A stretch of DNA of 64,000 nucleotides from Bacillus siamensis KCTC 13613 (GTDB lineage Bacteria; Bacillota; Bacilli; Bacillales; Bacillaceae). The position numbers and the translations under genes were made by a program. The notes beneath the pieces are model-generated. The model saw only the letters and a program-made list of their open reading frames with translations, was not told the origin of the DNA and did not search any database. Shown piece by piece: positions 49,549 to 57,923 of the stretch. The stretch covers positions 1 to 64,000 of the forward strand of contig NZ_AJVF01000039.1 of assembly GCF_000262045.1 (NCBI RefSeq). Reading direction: 5' to 3'. Each line of letters opens with the position of its first letter. Within the stretch, counting starts at the first letter, position 1.

Positions 49549-50178
49549 ATGGAGATAAATCTTTTGTTAGTCGACGTCTATCCTTTGTTTGGTTATGGAA
49601 TGAAATCAATGCTTGAAACCAAAAATGATATGGAATCAGTGAATACCCTTTATGTAAAAAGTAAGGAATATTCAATAATAGATGAGTTCCATTTTGAAAT
49701 TATTGTAATTAATATAGAGCATCATAATATTAGAGAATGTATTGCTTTTTTAAAACAGCTTCAAAGCACAAGATATCGTTTAACGTCCAAAATTGTTGTA
49801 ATAATAAAAAAGGGGTTGTTCCCAACCTATTTTGATGAATTGATAAACCTTGACGTCAAAGGCTTTATGACTGCCGCTTCGGATGCAGATGGCATAGCCG
49901 AGATGTTTTATTTAATTCAAAATGATCAAATAGTAATCAGCAAAGAACTATCAAAACATATGAATAAAAACAGCAACAAAAATTTAACAACTAAAGAAAT
50001 ACAGATAATAAAATTAATCTATAATGAAAAAACAAATAAAGAAATTTCTCATATTCTTAACTATTCGATAAGTACGGTAGAATATTATATGACTATGATT
50101 TTTAATAAACTCTCTGTTAAATCAAGAGTTGGCGCAATTAGAGAGGCGAACAAACTGGGGATATTAGCCAACAAATAA
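49549..50178 (+). CDS. Atypical NarL/LuxR-type response regulator
   Basis: A 209-residue protein with a receiver-like N-terminal domain and a C-terminal LuxR helix-turn-helix (LTTKEIQIIKLIYNEKTNKEISHILNYSISTVEYYMTMIFNKL, about residues 146-188). The receiver lacks the normal phospho-acceptor: the position of the conserved aspartate reads EIIVINIEHH, with N55. The leading acidic pair is reduced (LLLVDVYP) and the conserved threonine is missing (KIVVIIKKG). It is therefore probably not phosphorylated, and no kinase gene is nearby. It is divergent from trpE/G and likely regulates this locus. Confidence 0.85.
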   Translation: MEINLLLVDVYPLFGYGMKSMLETKNDMESVNTLYVKSKEYSIIDEFHFEIIVINIEHHNIRECIAFLKQLQSTRYRLTSKIVVIIKKGLFPTYFDELINLDVKGFMTAASDADGIAEMFYLIQNDQIVISKELSKHMNKNSNKNLTTKEIQIIKLIYNEKTNKEISHILNYSISTVEYYMTMIFNKLSVKSRVGAIREANKLGILANK

Positions 50179-50205
50179 TATTCAATATTCCTCATTAAGC
50201 ACACA

Positions 50206-50253
50206 GTACAAAACAAGAGCCGATGCGCGCAAGCATCGGCTCTTGTTTTGTAC
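50206..50253. terminator. Perfect 21-bp inverted repeat; second copy of the flanking hairpin
   Basis: Two perfect 21-base arms (50206-50226 and 50233-50253) flank a 6-base loop, following the LuxR-type gene. The central 22 bases (50219-50240) are the exact reverse complement of 43338-43359. The A- and T-rich outer arms make it work as a terminator in either direction. Confidence 0.88.
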
Positions 50254-50941
50254 GGAATCGAGGCGTTATTTAATCTTTCATCGCCTTCAAAATATCACGA
50301 TAAGTGCCGATTTCTTTTTCGTTAACGAAATAACATTTCGATGTCGGCCAGCTGTTTTTCCAGCTTGCTGACGTGTTTCGTTAAGATCTCTACCTTCGTT
50401 TTGAGCCAAAGCAAAGTCTCTGGTGTGAATAAAATTCAGTCATCTCTTCAATAGAGAGCCCCGTCTTTTTTTAGCTTTGTAAAAAGGATTGGGTGTCGAT
50501 GTCTTTTTGAAAGTAAATGCGTACACCGCTTTCTTTTCTTTGCGGCGGGGGCAGCAAGCCGATTTTTAATAACGAAGGATATCGTTATCAGCTTTTTCCA
50601 GTCTTTTTTAGCCGGAAGCCAATCTTTCTTACGTATGAATTGTATAAGGAACAAAGGCAGATCTCCTGTAAAAAGCCGCAGGGCTGTAAAGAAAAACGGT
50701 GAAATATAACCGAGTCCGATTTTGGTGGGCACCCACAAATACCCCGCACGAACGTAACGATGATAATCGCATTGATGATTTTAAACATATGTTACTCAAT
50801 CCTTTTTTATTTTTTTACTGAAAGTTTCCTTTCTGCTTATAAAGACTAATAGATGGAGTGAACTCTGTTTTTTAAGAGAGCTGATCGGCAAATATGGTAT
50901 GATTTACATAATCAGGGAGTGAAGCTTTTGGAGAAGATAAT
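50254..50941. pseudogene. Fused remnants of an EamA exporter and a MerR-type regulator
   Basis: On the minus strand the start of an EamA gene is clear (MFKIINAIIIVTFVRG at 50788, then after a frameshift VPTKIGLGYISPFFFTALRLFTG and FLIQFIRKKDWLP). It breaks off near 50560 and joins directly to part of a MerR regulator (DIDTQSFLQS, KKTGLSIEEMTEFYSH), which continues with more frameshifts to about 50270 (EKEIGTYRDILKAMKD, then stop). An internal deletion has fused two genes and both are dead. Confidence 0.75.
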
Positions 50942-52153
50942 ATGAAGAGGGCGTATTACTCTATTTTATACAGCCAGACCGCTATCAATTTAGGATTCTC
51001 ACTTTATACAATGGCTGTTATCTTGTTTTTGTTTACAAAAACCGGTTCGACGGCGGCGGCCTCTCTCATGACGTTCGTCAGCATTGTATGTCGCGTATTG
51101 GGAAGCGCCGTTTTGCCGCTGGTCACCGGCCGGTTTACGCTTCGGTCTTTGTTGATCGGTTCTCAATTGATGCAGGTGACACTGTTAGTCTGTTTGTTTT
51201 ATGTTATCCAAACCGGTTCATCGGCTTTCTTTTTTCTGCTGCTTTGTCTGATCGGAGGGATTTCTTTTTGCAACGGCTGGTTCGCTCCGATAAAAAGCGC
51301 ACTGATTGGAGAAATCATTCCTCCTGATCAAAGGGCGAAGGCGAACGGCTTATTATCTGCGGCGGATCAGACCGTTCAGTTTGCCGGATGGTCTCTGGGC
51401 GGCGTCATCATCGCATTTTTGGGAGAAAGCTATACAATAATCATCACTGTAATGTTACTGGTTTCTTCGGTTTTGGGCATCATTCTGTTTCTTCAAGTAC
51501 GCATCTGTGCGACGGCAGCAGTCAGGGAACGTTCACTTTTTGCAGATGCGGCAAGCGGCTGGGTGTATTTATTTCAGCAAAAACAGCTGCGGGCCCTGAT
51601 AGTGATGGATGTGGTCGAATCGTGGGCAGGCATGATATGGATCGGATCTGTGTCCTTAACTTATGTGCATGACGTCCTTCAAAAAGGAGAAGCGTGGTGG
51701 GGATATGTGAACGGAGCCTATTATGCAGGGACGATGATCGGCGGCTTGATCATCTATAGGTTATCCGGTAAGTTTCAGCGAAGCCTCATTCCGCTTATGC
51801 TGACGGGAGCCTTGGCGTATGGAATGCTCACTTTTATTTATGGATTGACCAGCAGTGCCGTTCTGGCCCTTTTTCTGGTGCTGTGTATGGGGCCGGCTTG
51901 CGTATTAAGAGATCTGACGCAGGAAACCTTTCTTCAAAACATCACGACTGAACAGACACGGGTCAATATATTAGCGGCGAGATCAGCATTCATTCAATTG
52001 ATCTTTATGTTTTCCATTATTGGTACGGGGATGATCTCGGATGTATTCGGCGTGCGGTTTATTTATATAAGCGCGGGGATTCTTTTATTATTTTCAGCCT
52101 TTATCGGGTTTTCTCAGCTGCAAATGAAGAAAACGGTACAGAGCCGCATGTAG
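50942..52153 (+). CDS. MFS transporter (EntS/MFS_3-like)
   Basis: A 403-residue 12-helix transporter of the group that includes enterobactin exporter EntS and macrolide efflux proteins. Landmarks are GFSLYTMAVILFLFTKTGSTAAASLM (TM1-2), the ALIGEIIPPDQRAKANGLLSAADQT region after TM4 and GMISDVFGVRFIYISAGILLL at the end. The ATG follows GGAG. The substrate is unknown. It stands next to the DinB-like gene but has no close operon partner. Confidence 0.82.
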   Translation: MKRAYYSILYSQTAINLGFSLYTMAVILFLFTKTGSTAAASLMTFVSIVCRVLGSAVLPLVTGRFTLRSLLIGSQLMQVTLLVCLFYVIQTGSSAFFFLLLCLIGGISFCNGWFAPIKSALIGEIIPPDQRAKANGLLSAADQTVQFAGWSLGGVIIAFLGESYTIIITVMLLVSSVLGIILFLQVRICATAAVRERSLFADAASGWVYLFQQKQLRALIVMDVVESWAGMIWIGSVSLTYVHDVLQKGEAWWGYVNGAYYAGTMIGGLIIYRLSGKFQRSLIPLMLTGALAYGMLTFIYGLTSSAVLALFLVLCMGPACVLRDLTQETFLQNITTEQTRVNILAARSAFIQLIFMFSIIGTGMISDVFGVRFIYISAGILLLFSAFIGFSQLQMKKTVQSRM

Positions 52154-52203
52154 CGTGGTATAATCGGGAACGTACGTTCTGTATCGAGAGAGGAGAGGGT
52201 TTT

Positions 52204-52713
52204 GTGGGACATCTGGCACTGCAATTGTATGATTATCATCTTTGGGCAAATCAGCAAATATTCACCCGGCTTAAAGAGCTTCCGGAGGATGTGTACCGTA
52301 AAGAGATTCAAAGTGTCTTTCCGTCGATAGCCGGTGTATTGACCCATGTGTATCTGTCGGATAAGGGGTGGTTTGATATGTTCTCCGGAGAGCGTCTGGA
52401 GGATACGCTGAAATCAGCTGAACAGCAAAAAGAGGACATCTTGTCTAAAGAGATAGAAGAGCTGGAAGATCTATTTTTGGAATTATCAGACCGATATCAA
52501 CTATTTTTGCAAAAGGAGGAAAATATCAATCTCTCCCTTGAAATAGAACATCCGTCAGGTGACATCATGAAAACCACGGCGGCCGATATGATTCTCCATG
52601 TTGTGAACCACGGAACGTATCATCGCGGGAATATAACAGCCATGCTCAGACAGATGGGGTATGCTTCTGTGCCGACGGATTACGGTATTTATTTATATAT
52701 AAACAAAAAGTAA
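52204..52713 (+). CDS. DinB-family protein
   Basis: A 169-residue four-helix-bundle protein of the DinB/YfiT superfamily, starting at GTG 52204 behind GAGAGGAGAGGG. The metal-binding histidines are visible at the three usual places: H48 (GVLTHVYLSDKGWF), and two in HVVNHGTYHRGNI near residues 133-139. Such proteins often bind nickel or zinc and act as thiol-dependent transferases. The substrate is not known. Confidence 0.85.
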   Translation: MGHLALQLYDYHLWANQQIFTRLKELPEDVYRKEIQSVFPSIAGVLTHVYLSDKGWFDMFSGERLEDTLKSAEQQKEDILSKEIEELEDLFLELSDRYQLFLQKEENINLSLEIEHPSGDIMKTTAADMILHVVNHGTYHRGNITAMLRQMGYASVPTDYGIYLYINKK

Positions 52714-52714
52714 A

Positions 52715-52782
52715 CAAGACAGCCAAGTCGGCTGCCTTGTTATATCCGTAAAAAGCCAGATCATATGATTTGGCTTTTTCGT
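52715..52782. terminator. Two back-to-back terminators
   Basis: AACAAG-CAGCC and GGCTG-CTTGTT (52715-52741) end the DinB-like gene. AAAAAGCCA-ATCAT and ATGAT-TGGCTTTTT (52752-52781) end the converging GntR gene. Confidence 0.8.
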
Positions 52783-52785
52783 TTG

Positions 52786-53448
52786 CTAAGACATGTTCTG
52801 CAGACGTTCTAAACTGTTTTTCCAATTCGCTTCAAGCGCTGCAAGGGCAGCGGCGTCGTCCTGCTGTTCTAATGCGTGAATGATAGCAGCGTGTTCATTG
52901 TAAGATCTGGTCAATGCATCATCTTCGCTGAAATAGCGGATCTCCATTCTCTGGATTTTTACCTTAAGCCCCACAAGCAATTTGCAGAGTTCGGCATTGT
53001 CTGTAAGCAGAATGATGCGATGGTGAAATGCATTATCCGCTTCCAGAATGGCCATTTTATCGCCGGCCTTCACCGTTTGAAGCAGCTCTTCATTAAGCTG
53101 TTTCAATTCCTGAATCACTGCAGCGTCCATATGCGGGAGGGCTTGCTGCAGTGCGAGTTTTTCAAGCGTCCAGACAATGGAATACAAGTTTTCCGCTTCT
53201 TTTAACTCAATCGGAGCGACAAGCGTCCATCTGTTTGCCTTTGTCATGACCAAGCCGTCATCTTCTAAGCGCAATAAGGCTTCCCGTATCGGAGTGCGGC
53301 TGATTCCCAATGTTTCCGACAGTTCCTTGTCCTTTAACTTTGTTTCAGGTTTGAGCCTGCCCGTTATGATCCAGTTTCTGAGCGTGTGATACACTTCGTC
53401 CCGCATGATGGTTCTTTTCAGCACAGGTTCTTTGTTTTGATTATCCAA
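52786..53448 (-). CDS. GntR-family regulator (FadR/FCD subfamily)
   Basis: A 220-residue regulator. The winged helix (VYHTLRNWIITGRLKPETKLKDKELSETLGISRTPIREALLRLEDDGLV, about residues 20-68) carries the SRTPIREAL signature. The C-terminal FCD domain has metal or ligand histidines in DNAFHHRIILL and NEHAAIIHALE. The start is TTG 53446-53448 behind GAGGTG. It follows levB on the same strand after 77 bases and may be read from the sacB-levB transcript, though the effector and target are unknown. Confidence 0.85.
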   Translation of the reverse strand: MDNQNKEPVLKRTIMRDEVYHTLRNWIITGRLKPETKLKDKELSETLGISRTPIREALLRLEDDGLVMTKANRWTLVAPIELKEAENLYSIVWTLEKLALQQALPHMDAAVIQELKQLNEELLQTVKAGDKMAILEADNAFHHRIILLTDNAELCKLLVGLKVKIQRMEIRYFSEDDALTRSYNEHAAIIHALEQQDDAAALAALEANWKNSLERLQNMS

Positions 53449-53525
53449 TGGAACACCTCATGAATCGTAGTATACATACAAGCATTTTAACACAGTCTGA
53501 ACGCCGGTTAGAAATGAAGAGTGAT

Positions 53526-55070
53526 CTAAGGATGAATGGAACCGAGATGCTTTATCTCAATATGCTGAAAGTCAGCGGAACCGCCTTCAGAATAGAGCGT
53601 GATTCCCTGATCTTCGGGTTTTGGAAACACTTCATTTGTGAGAACGGTTTTTCCGTCATCTGCAAATACTTCAATACTCGTTTTATCCACGAGAATTTTC
53701 AGATGAACGCGCCCTTTATTTCCGTCAAATGGCGCTTTGCTTTCAGTATATGTCCCGGTTTTATCAGGCTGATCTGTAAATGATCTGTTCACATAGGCAC
53801 AGCCGTCTTCAGCTGAAATACCGACATCAATATGCCGCTTTTGGTCTGCTGATTCTCTGAGTCTGACGCCTGCATTTTTGATATCGGACCAAGAGATATC
53901 CATGTCAAGCTGATACGTATCACCCTTGATCGGCAGTGTTTCAGAACCGTTCACCTGTTTGTCTTCAGTGCCGTCCGTTGAAGAGGTTAATTGGTTCAAT
54001 GCTTCAACCGGCTCTGACATCAGGCTGTAGGTGCCGCCATCCTGCTGCTGAAGGCGGATTTCACGAACGATAGAATCCGTGCCGTTAAAGCCGTTCTTTA
54101 GTGTCGGAGTTTCATTGGGATAATCCCAATTGTTCATCCATGCCAGTGCATAGCGTTTTGTCAGCGGATCTTTGCTATTGCCGTCCTCAAATGTGACGCC
54201 GCCGTACCAGTCAAACCCGTAATCGAGCCATTGCGGTTCCGCTTGATCGGCAGTAAATTCTTTTCCGTCAAAGTTTCCGGTCCAATAAGCGTACGTATTC
54301 GGTTTGCCCTGAGGTTTGCCGTTTGCGCTTGCGCCGAGAATCCACTTGGCCGTGCCGTCATCTGCACGCATCATATAAAGGTCAGGGCATTCGATGAGGC
54401 CGATCTGCTGGGTAATAAAACCGCCCGTGTAATGCCAATTCTTTAAATCGGATGATTCATAAAAGCCGATTTTTTCGCCCTCGGCCATGGCCATCACCCA
54501 TTTATTATCCTGTTCATCCCAGATTACCTTCGGATCCCGGAAATCTTTAGTGCCCGGGTTTTTCATGACGGGCTGATCACTATAGGATGTAAATGTTTTT
54601 CCTTTATCCGTGCTGTACCATAAATATTGTTCCTGTGCTTCGGTTTTGGCCGTCGGCTGCGTTGTAATGGCGACGAGTGCGTTTTTGCCGAAGCCTGCCG
54701 TGTTGTGTTTATCAATGACGACAGAACCGGTCCATATATCACCGTTTGGGTTGGTGTATTTCGGAATAGCCGTGCCTTCGTCCGTCCAGTGCACCAAGTC
54801 CTCTGATACGGCGTGCCGCCATTCTGTGCCGTTGCCGTTCGGATAATCCCGATTATAAAGATAATAGTAATGATATTTCCCATCGAAAAAAATGGGTTTT
54901 TGAGGGTCGTTTTTCCATTTGTCCGGGGTTGTAAAATGATATGCCGCCCGGTAATCGGGTTCATTCTTCGTGTTTGTTTTAGAGGAATTGTTGCTTTTGT
55001 CCGGCAGTAAGCCGACAAACAGGAACGCACCCAGAATGAGCAATATTGCAATGGGCCATTTTCGTGCCAT
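53526..55070 (-). CDS. levB: Endolevanase LevB (glycoside hydrolase 32)
   Basis: LevB cleaves levan inside the polymer, releasing oligosaccharides. The 514-residue protein has an N-terminal hydrophobic signal/anchor (MARKWPIAILLILGAFLFVGLL). The GH32 catalytic blocks are WKNDPQKP (nucleophile aspartate), FRDPKVIW (transition-state stabiliser RDP) and IECPDLY (acid/base glutamate). A C-terminal beta-sandwich follows. The ATG at 55070 has GGTGAATT upstream; 55085 is another in-frame ATG. It is downstream of sacB, as in B. subtilis. Confidence 0.93.
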   Translation of the reverse strand: MARKWPIAILLILGAFLFVGLLPDKSNNSSKTNTKNEPDYRAAYHFTTPDKWKNDPQKPIFFDGKYHYYYLYNRDYPNGNGTEWRHAVSEDLVHWTDEGTAIPKYTNPNGDIWTGSVVIDKHNTAGFGKNALVAITTQPTAKTEAQEQYLWYSTDKGKTFTSYSDQPVMKNPGTKDFRDPKVIWDEQDNKWVMAMAEGEKIGFYESSDLKNWHYTGGFITQQIGLIECPDLYMMRADDGTAKWILGASANGKPQGKPNTYAYWTGNFDGKEFTADQAEPQWLDYGFDWYGGVTFEDGNSKDPLTKRYALAWMNNWDYPNETPTLKNGFNGTDSIVREIRLQQQDGGTYSLMSEPVEALNQLTSSTDGTEDKQVNGSETLPIKGDTYQLDMDISWSDIKNAGVRLRESADQKRHIDVGISAEDGCAYVNRSFTDQPDKTGTYTESKAPFDGNKGRVHLKILVDKTSIEVFADDGKTVLTNEVFPKPEDQGITLYSEGGSADFQHIEIKHLGSIHP

Positions 55071-55100
55071 GATTGAATTCACCATCTTGTTTAGAAATAA

Positions 55101-55132
55101 AAGAAAATGCCAATGAAATATGGCATTTTCTT
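55101..55132 (-). terminator. sacB-levB intergenic terminator
   Basis: AAGAAAATGCCA and TGGCATTTTCTT pair perfectly around an 8-base loop. It lies between sacB and levB, so levB is likely expressed by partial read-through. Confidence 0.8.
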
Positions 55133-55142
55133 TTTATTATGA

Positions 55143-56564
55143 TTAGTTGTTAACCGTAAGCTGTCCTTGTTCAAGGATGCTGTTTTTGACAACGGATGTT
55201 TTCTTGCCTTTGATGTTCATTAAGAAGCTTGGCGCAAAAGTTGCCTTTTTATCCTCAAAGAAGCCTCTGTTTGTCATGTAGCTTGTGATCACGACATTGT
55301 TGCCTTTGGCTTGAGGCACTGCGAAGTGAGAGTATGTGAACGTCACATCGTTAGGATCAAGACCCATTTGCAGTACAAGACCTGTTTTGTTCAGCGGCTT
55401 GTAAGGACCTGTTAAAGAGTTTGATACATAACCAAGCATGTAAATATCGTTTGAATTAATACCGTCGATTGTCATTTTTGAACCGCGTGAATCAGTGAAC
55501 AAGTACCATTTGCCGTTCATTTTGAAAACGTTCGCCCGCTCGATTTCATCAGTTACCGTGTTTGAAGTGATCAGCGGCTTCATGACTTTTTTCAATGTGT
55601 AATCATTATTTAACTCTATCATACCGAGGGCGCCGTTCGCTAATTCAGCATCGCGTTTTTTAGCACTCTGCTGAAGCTTCTGGCTTTCTTTACGGAAGAA
55701 GTTCGTGCTGCCGCCGTAGTACGCTTTGTTAAATAAAGATTCTTCGCCTTGGTATCCGTTTTCTGTTCCTGTATTGGCTTCGAATACAAGGTATTTATGG
55801 CCTTTGTCTTCAACGTAGTGAGGGTCTCTCAGCGTATGGTTGTCGCCGGATGTATAGTTGCCTTCATCGATAAACTGCTGAACGTTCTGATATGTTTTTC
55901 CGTCGCCGTCAAAAATCGTTTTGTGATCTTCCACTCCGTTGATGTTGAGCGTGCTGTCGGATTTTGACACATTTACCTGCGCCGTTGTAAGACTTTGTTT
56001 ACCGTAATGTTTACCGGAAAAGTCAGTGTAGAATAAACGGATTTTTCCGTCAGAAGTAAGGGTAGCAGAACCGGACCATTCTTGTGTCTGTTCTTTCAGG
56101 ATTTCATCGTTGGCGTCGAACTTATCGCTGTCTTTAAAGACACGGCCCGCGTTTTTCCAGCTGTCAATCGAGTTGTCGCCGACTTTTTGATAAAACATGT
56201 AGATTGATGTGTCATCAGCGTCTTTCGGGCTTCCTGCAAGTGCAAACACGACGTGATAGCCGTTGTATTCAGCTACTGTTCCGTCAGCGTTTTGGAGCGG
56301 CCAGCTGTCCCACACATCCAGTCCTTTTGCAGATTCAATATTTTTAATCGTTGATTGATCGAATTGAGGCACTTGGTATTTTTCACTTTGCTGCTGTTTA
56401 GGGATCTGCAGCATATCATGGCGTGTGATATGAGAGACGCCGTACGTTTCTTTGTAAGGTTTTTGGGTATTTTCTTTCGCGAAGGCTTGAGTTGCTCCCC
56501 CTGCCAGAAGTGCAGTTGTAAAAGTTAGAACTGTGGCTCGTTTTGCAAATTTTTTGATGTTCAT
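55143..56564 (-). CDS. sacB: Levansucrase SacB (glycoside hydrolase 68)
   Basis: SacB is secreted and makes levan from sucrose by transferring fructosyl units. The 473-residue precursor has a signal peptide (MNIKKFAKRATVLTFTTALLAGGATQAFA, cleavage after residue 29). The GH68 residues are the nucleophile in VWDSWPL (D about 87), the stabiliser in LRDPHYV (D about 248) and the acid/base in DEIERANVFK (E about 343). ATG 56564 has AAAGGAGA. The upstream leader carries an antiterminator target and terminator, as in B. subtilis, so sucrose induction by SacY-type antitermination is expected. Confidence 0.96.
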   Translation of the reverse strand: MNIKKFAKRATVLTFTTALLAGGATQAFAKENTQKPYKETYGVSHITRHDMLQIPKQQQSEKYQVPQFDQSTIKNIESAKGLDVWDSWPLQNADGTVAEYNGYHVVFALAGSPKDADDTSIYMFYQKVGDNSIDSWKNAGRVFKDSDKFDANDEILKEQTQEWSGSATLTSDGKIRLFYTDFSGKHYGKQSLTTAQVNVSKSDSTLNINGVEDHKTIFDGDGKTYQNVQQFIDEGNYTSGDNHTLRDPHYVEDKGHKYLVFEANTGTENGYQGEESLFNKAYYGGSTNFFRKESQKLQQSAKKRDAELANGALGMIELNNDYTLKKVMKPLITSNTVTDEIERANVFKMNGKWYLFTDSRGSKMTIDGINSNDIYMLGYVSNSLTGPYKPLNKTGLVLQMGLDPNDVTFTYSHFAVPQAKGNNVVITSYMTNRGFFEDKKATFAPSFLMNIKGKKTSVVKNSILEQGQLTVNN

Positions 56565-56647
56565 GTCCATGTCTCCTTTTGTATGTACTTTTGTTGCGAT
56601 CTGCCGATTCGATCCTCCCGCATTCATGGATGGCAGGTTTGTTACAG

Positions 56648-56717
56648 AAAAAAAGACCTAAAATATGCAAGGGGTGACGCCAAAGAATACACTTTGCCCT
56701 TAACACATTTTAGGTCT
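56648..56717 (-). terminator. sacB leader terminator
   Basis: On the minus strand AGACCTAAAATGTG and CATATTTTAGGTCT form a long stem with a C/G-rich inner part, ending in seven T residues. It stops transcription before sacB unless an antiterminator protein binds the overlapping target. Confidence 0.88.
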
Positions 56718-56740
56718 TGCCTGCTTTATCAGTAACAATC
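56712..56740 (-). promoter_or_regulatory. Ribonucleic antiterminator (RAT) target of sacB
   Basis: The minus strand reads GATTGTTACTGATAAAGCAG and continues into GGCAAGACC, nearly identical to the B. subtilis sacB RAT bound by SacY. It overlaps the left arm of the leader terminator, so the two structures exclude each other. Confidence 0.9.
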
Positions 56741-56764
56741 CTGCATGATTTACTTGTCGACATC

Positions 56765-56793
56765 ATTCTATTAGACTCTGAATCTATTGACAA
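56765..56793 (-). promoter_or_regulatory. sacB promoter
   Basis: On the minus strand TTGTCA (56788-56793) and TAGAAT (56765-56770) are 17 bases apart, in the same surroundings as the B. subtilis sacB promoter (AGACCAG before the -35). Confidence 0.8.
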
Positions 56794-56883
56794 CTGGTCT
56801 AATTTCCTCTTTTGGAAGATAGTAAAATGAAAAAAGGCCCTTTAATATATGGGTAATTGAGACTAAGGGGTGCTCCAGGCCTA

Positions 56884-56916
56884 GGAAAAAACCTCTCTAA
56901 AAAAAGAGAGGTTATT
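56884..56916 (-). terminator. Terminator of the EamA gene at 56912
   Basis: AACCTCTCT and AGAGAGGTT pair around an A/T loop and are followed on the minus strand by TTTTTTCC. Confidence 0.8.
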
Positions 56917-57769
56917 TTTTCTTGATAGATAATAAAGCGATGGTGGCTAAAATCAATAAAGTACCCAGCCATTCTGATATTCCGAAGGGAACATGCAGCC
57001 AGATCACCGCTAAAAAAGCTGCCGACAGCGGCTCTGCGCAGGCGAGCAGGCTGGTTTCAGAGGCACTCAGATATTTCAGGCTTTCCAAGTAGCAATAAAA
57101 AGCGATGAGCGTTCCGAAAATGATGATAAATACAATCGCGGCATATGCGGATAATGACCATTGGCCTTCAAACTTCCAAGGCGGCCGGACTAAACTGAGA
57201 GCGGCTCCGCCGATCAGCATGCCCCATCCGACAATAATGGCGGAGCCCCATTTCTTCAAAAGCCGATGCGGCTGAAGAGTGTAAAACGCCAGCGCAAAGG
57301 CTGAGCTGATCCCCCAAAAGACGGCCAGGCCGGATATGGAGAGGCTGCCGGCATTCCCGTGCGTGACCAAAATAAATGTGCCTGCAGCCGCTAATAAGAC
57401 GGCGAGCAGTTCTTTTCCTGAAGGCATTCTCTTTGCGCGGATCGCTAAAAAGCATGTAATAATCGCCGGCCCTAAATATTGGAGAACGGTAGCGGTGGCC
57501 GCATTGCCGTACTCAATTGCCGCGAAATAGGTGTATTGAACGCCTAACATTCCGAAAATCCCGAATAAAAGAAGGGGAACTATGTCCTGTCTGTCTTTCC
57601 AAACAGCCCATATGCGTCCTTTTTCTTTGCGGTACGCGATTCCGAGCAGAAGCGCCCCTGAAAGCAGCAGCCGTACAGAGGTCAGCCATTCGGTATTAAA
57701 ATGGCGGTCCTGAAACAGATACTGGGCAACTGTTCCTGAGACACCCCATAAGATAGCTCCTGTAAGCAC
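56912..57769 (-). CDS. EamA (DMT) family transporter
   Basis: A ten-helix DMT exporter with two EamA repeats. The first helix is VLTGAILWGVSGTVAQYLF; late landmarks are EPLSAAFLAVIWLHVPF and LGTLLILATIALLSIKKK. The coordinates use GTG 57769 (285 residues), but this cuts close to TM1 and has only a poor ribosome site. A CTG at 57818-57820, in frame and 7 bases after AGGAGGG, would add 17 residues (LEKHAALSYSRTTGIWL) and fits the family better. A promoter and a cre-like site lie upstream. Substrate unknown. Confidence 0.82.
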   Translation of the reverse strand: MLTGAILWGVSGTVAQYLFQDRHFNTEWLTSVRLLLSGALLLGIAYRKEKGRIWAVWKDRQDIVPLLLFGIFGMLGVQYTYFAAIEYGNAATATVLQYLGPAIITCFLAIRAKRMPSGKELLAVLLAAAGTFILVTHGNAGSLSISGLAVFWGISSAFALAFYTLQPHRLLKKWGSAIIVGWGMLIGGAALSLVRPPWKFEGQWSLSAYAAIVFIIIFGTLIAFYCYLESLKYLSASETSLLACAEPLSAAFLAVIWLHVPFGISEWLGTLLILATIALLSIKKK

Positions 57770-57883
57770 AAGCCAAATTCCTGTTGTTCGTGAATAGGAA
57801 AGAGCAGCGTGTTTTTCCAGCGCAGAACCCTCCTCGCTGTTTTGATTTACAATGAATAGAAAAAGGCGCCTTTCATGTGATAT

Positions 57884-57912
57884 ATTATATATTACATACT
57901 AAAACGCGTCAA
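57884..57912 (-). promoter_or_regulatory. Promoter of the EamA gene
   Basis: On the minus strand TTGACG (57907-57912) and consensus TATAAT (57884-57889) are 17 bases apart. Confidence 0.75.
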
Positions 57913-57923
57913 AGCGATTTTTT

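Noticed and set aside
52876..53205. Plus-strand frame inside the GntR gene
   Set aside because: Shadow of a clear regulator gene; no ribosome site.
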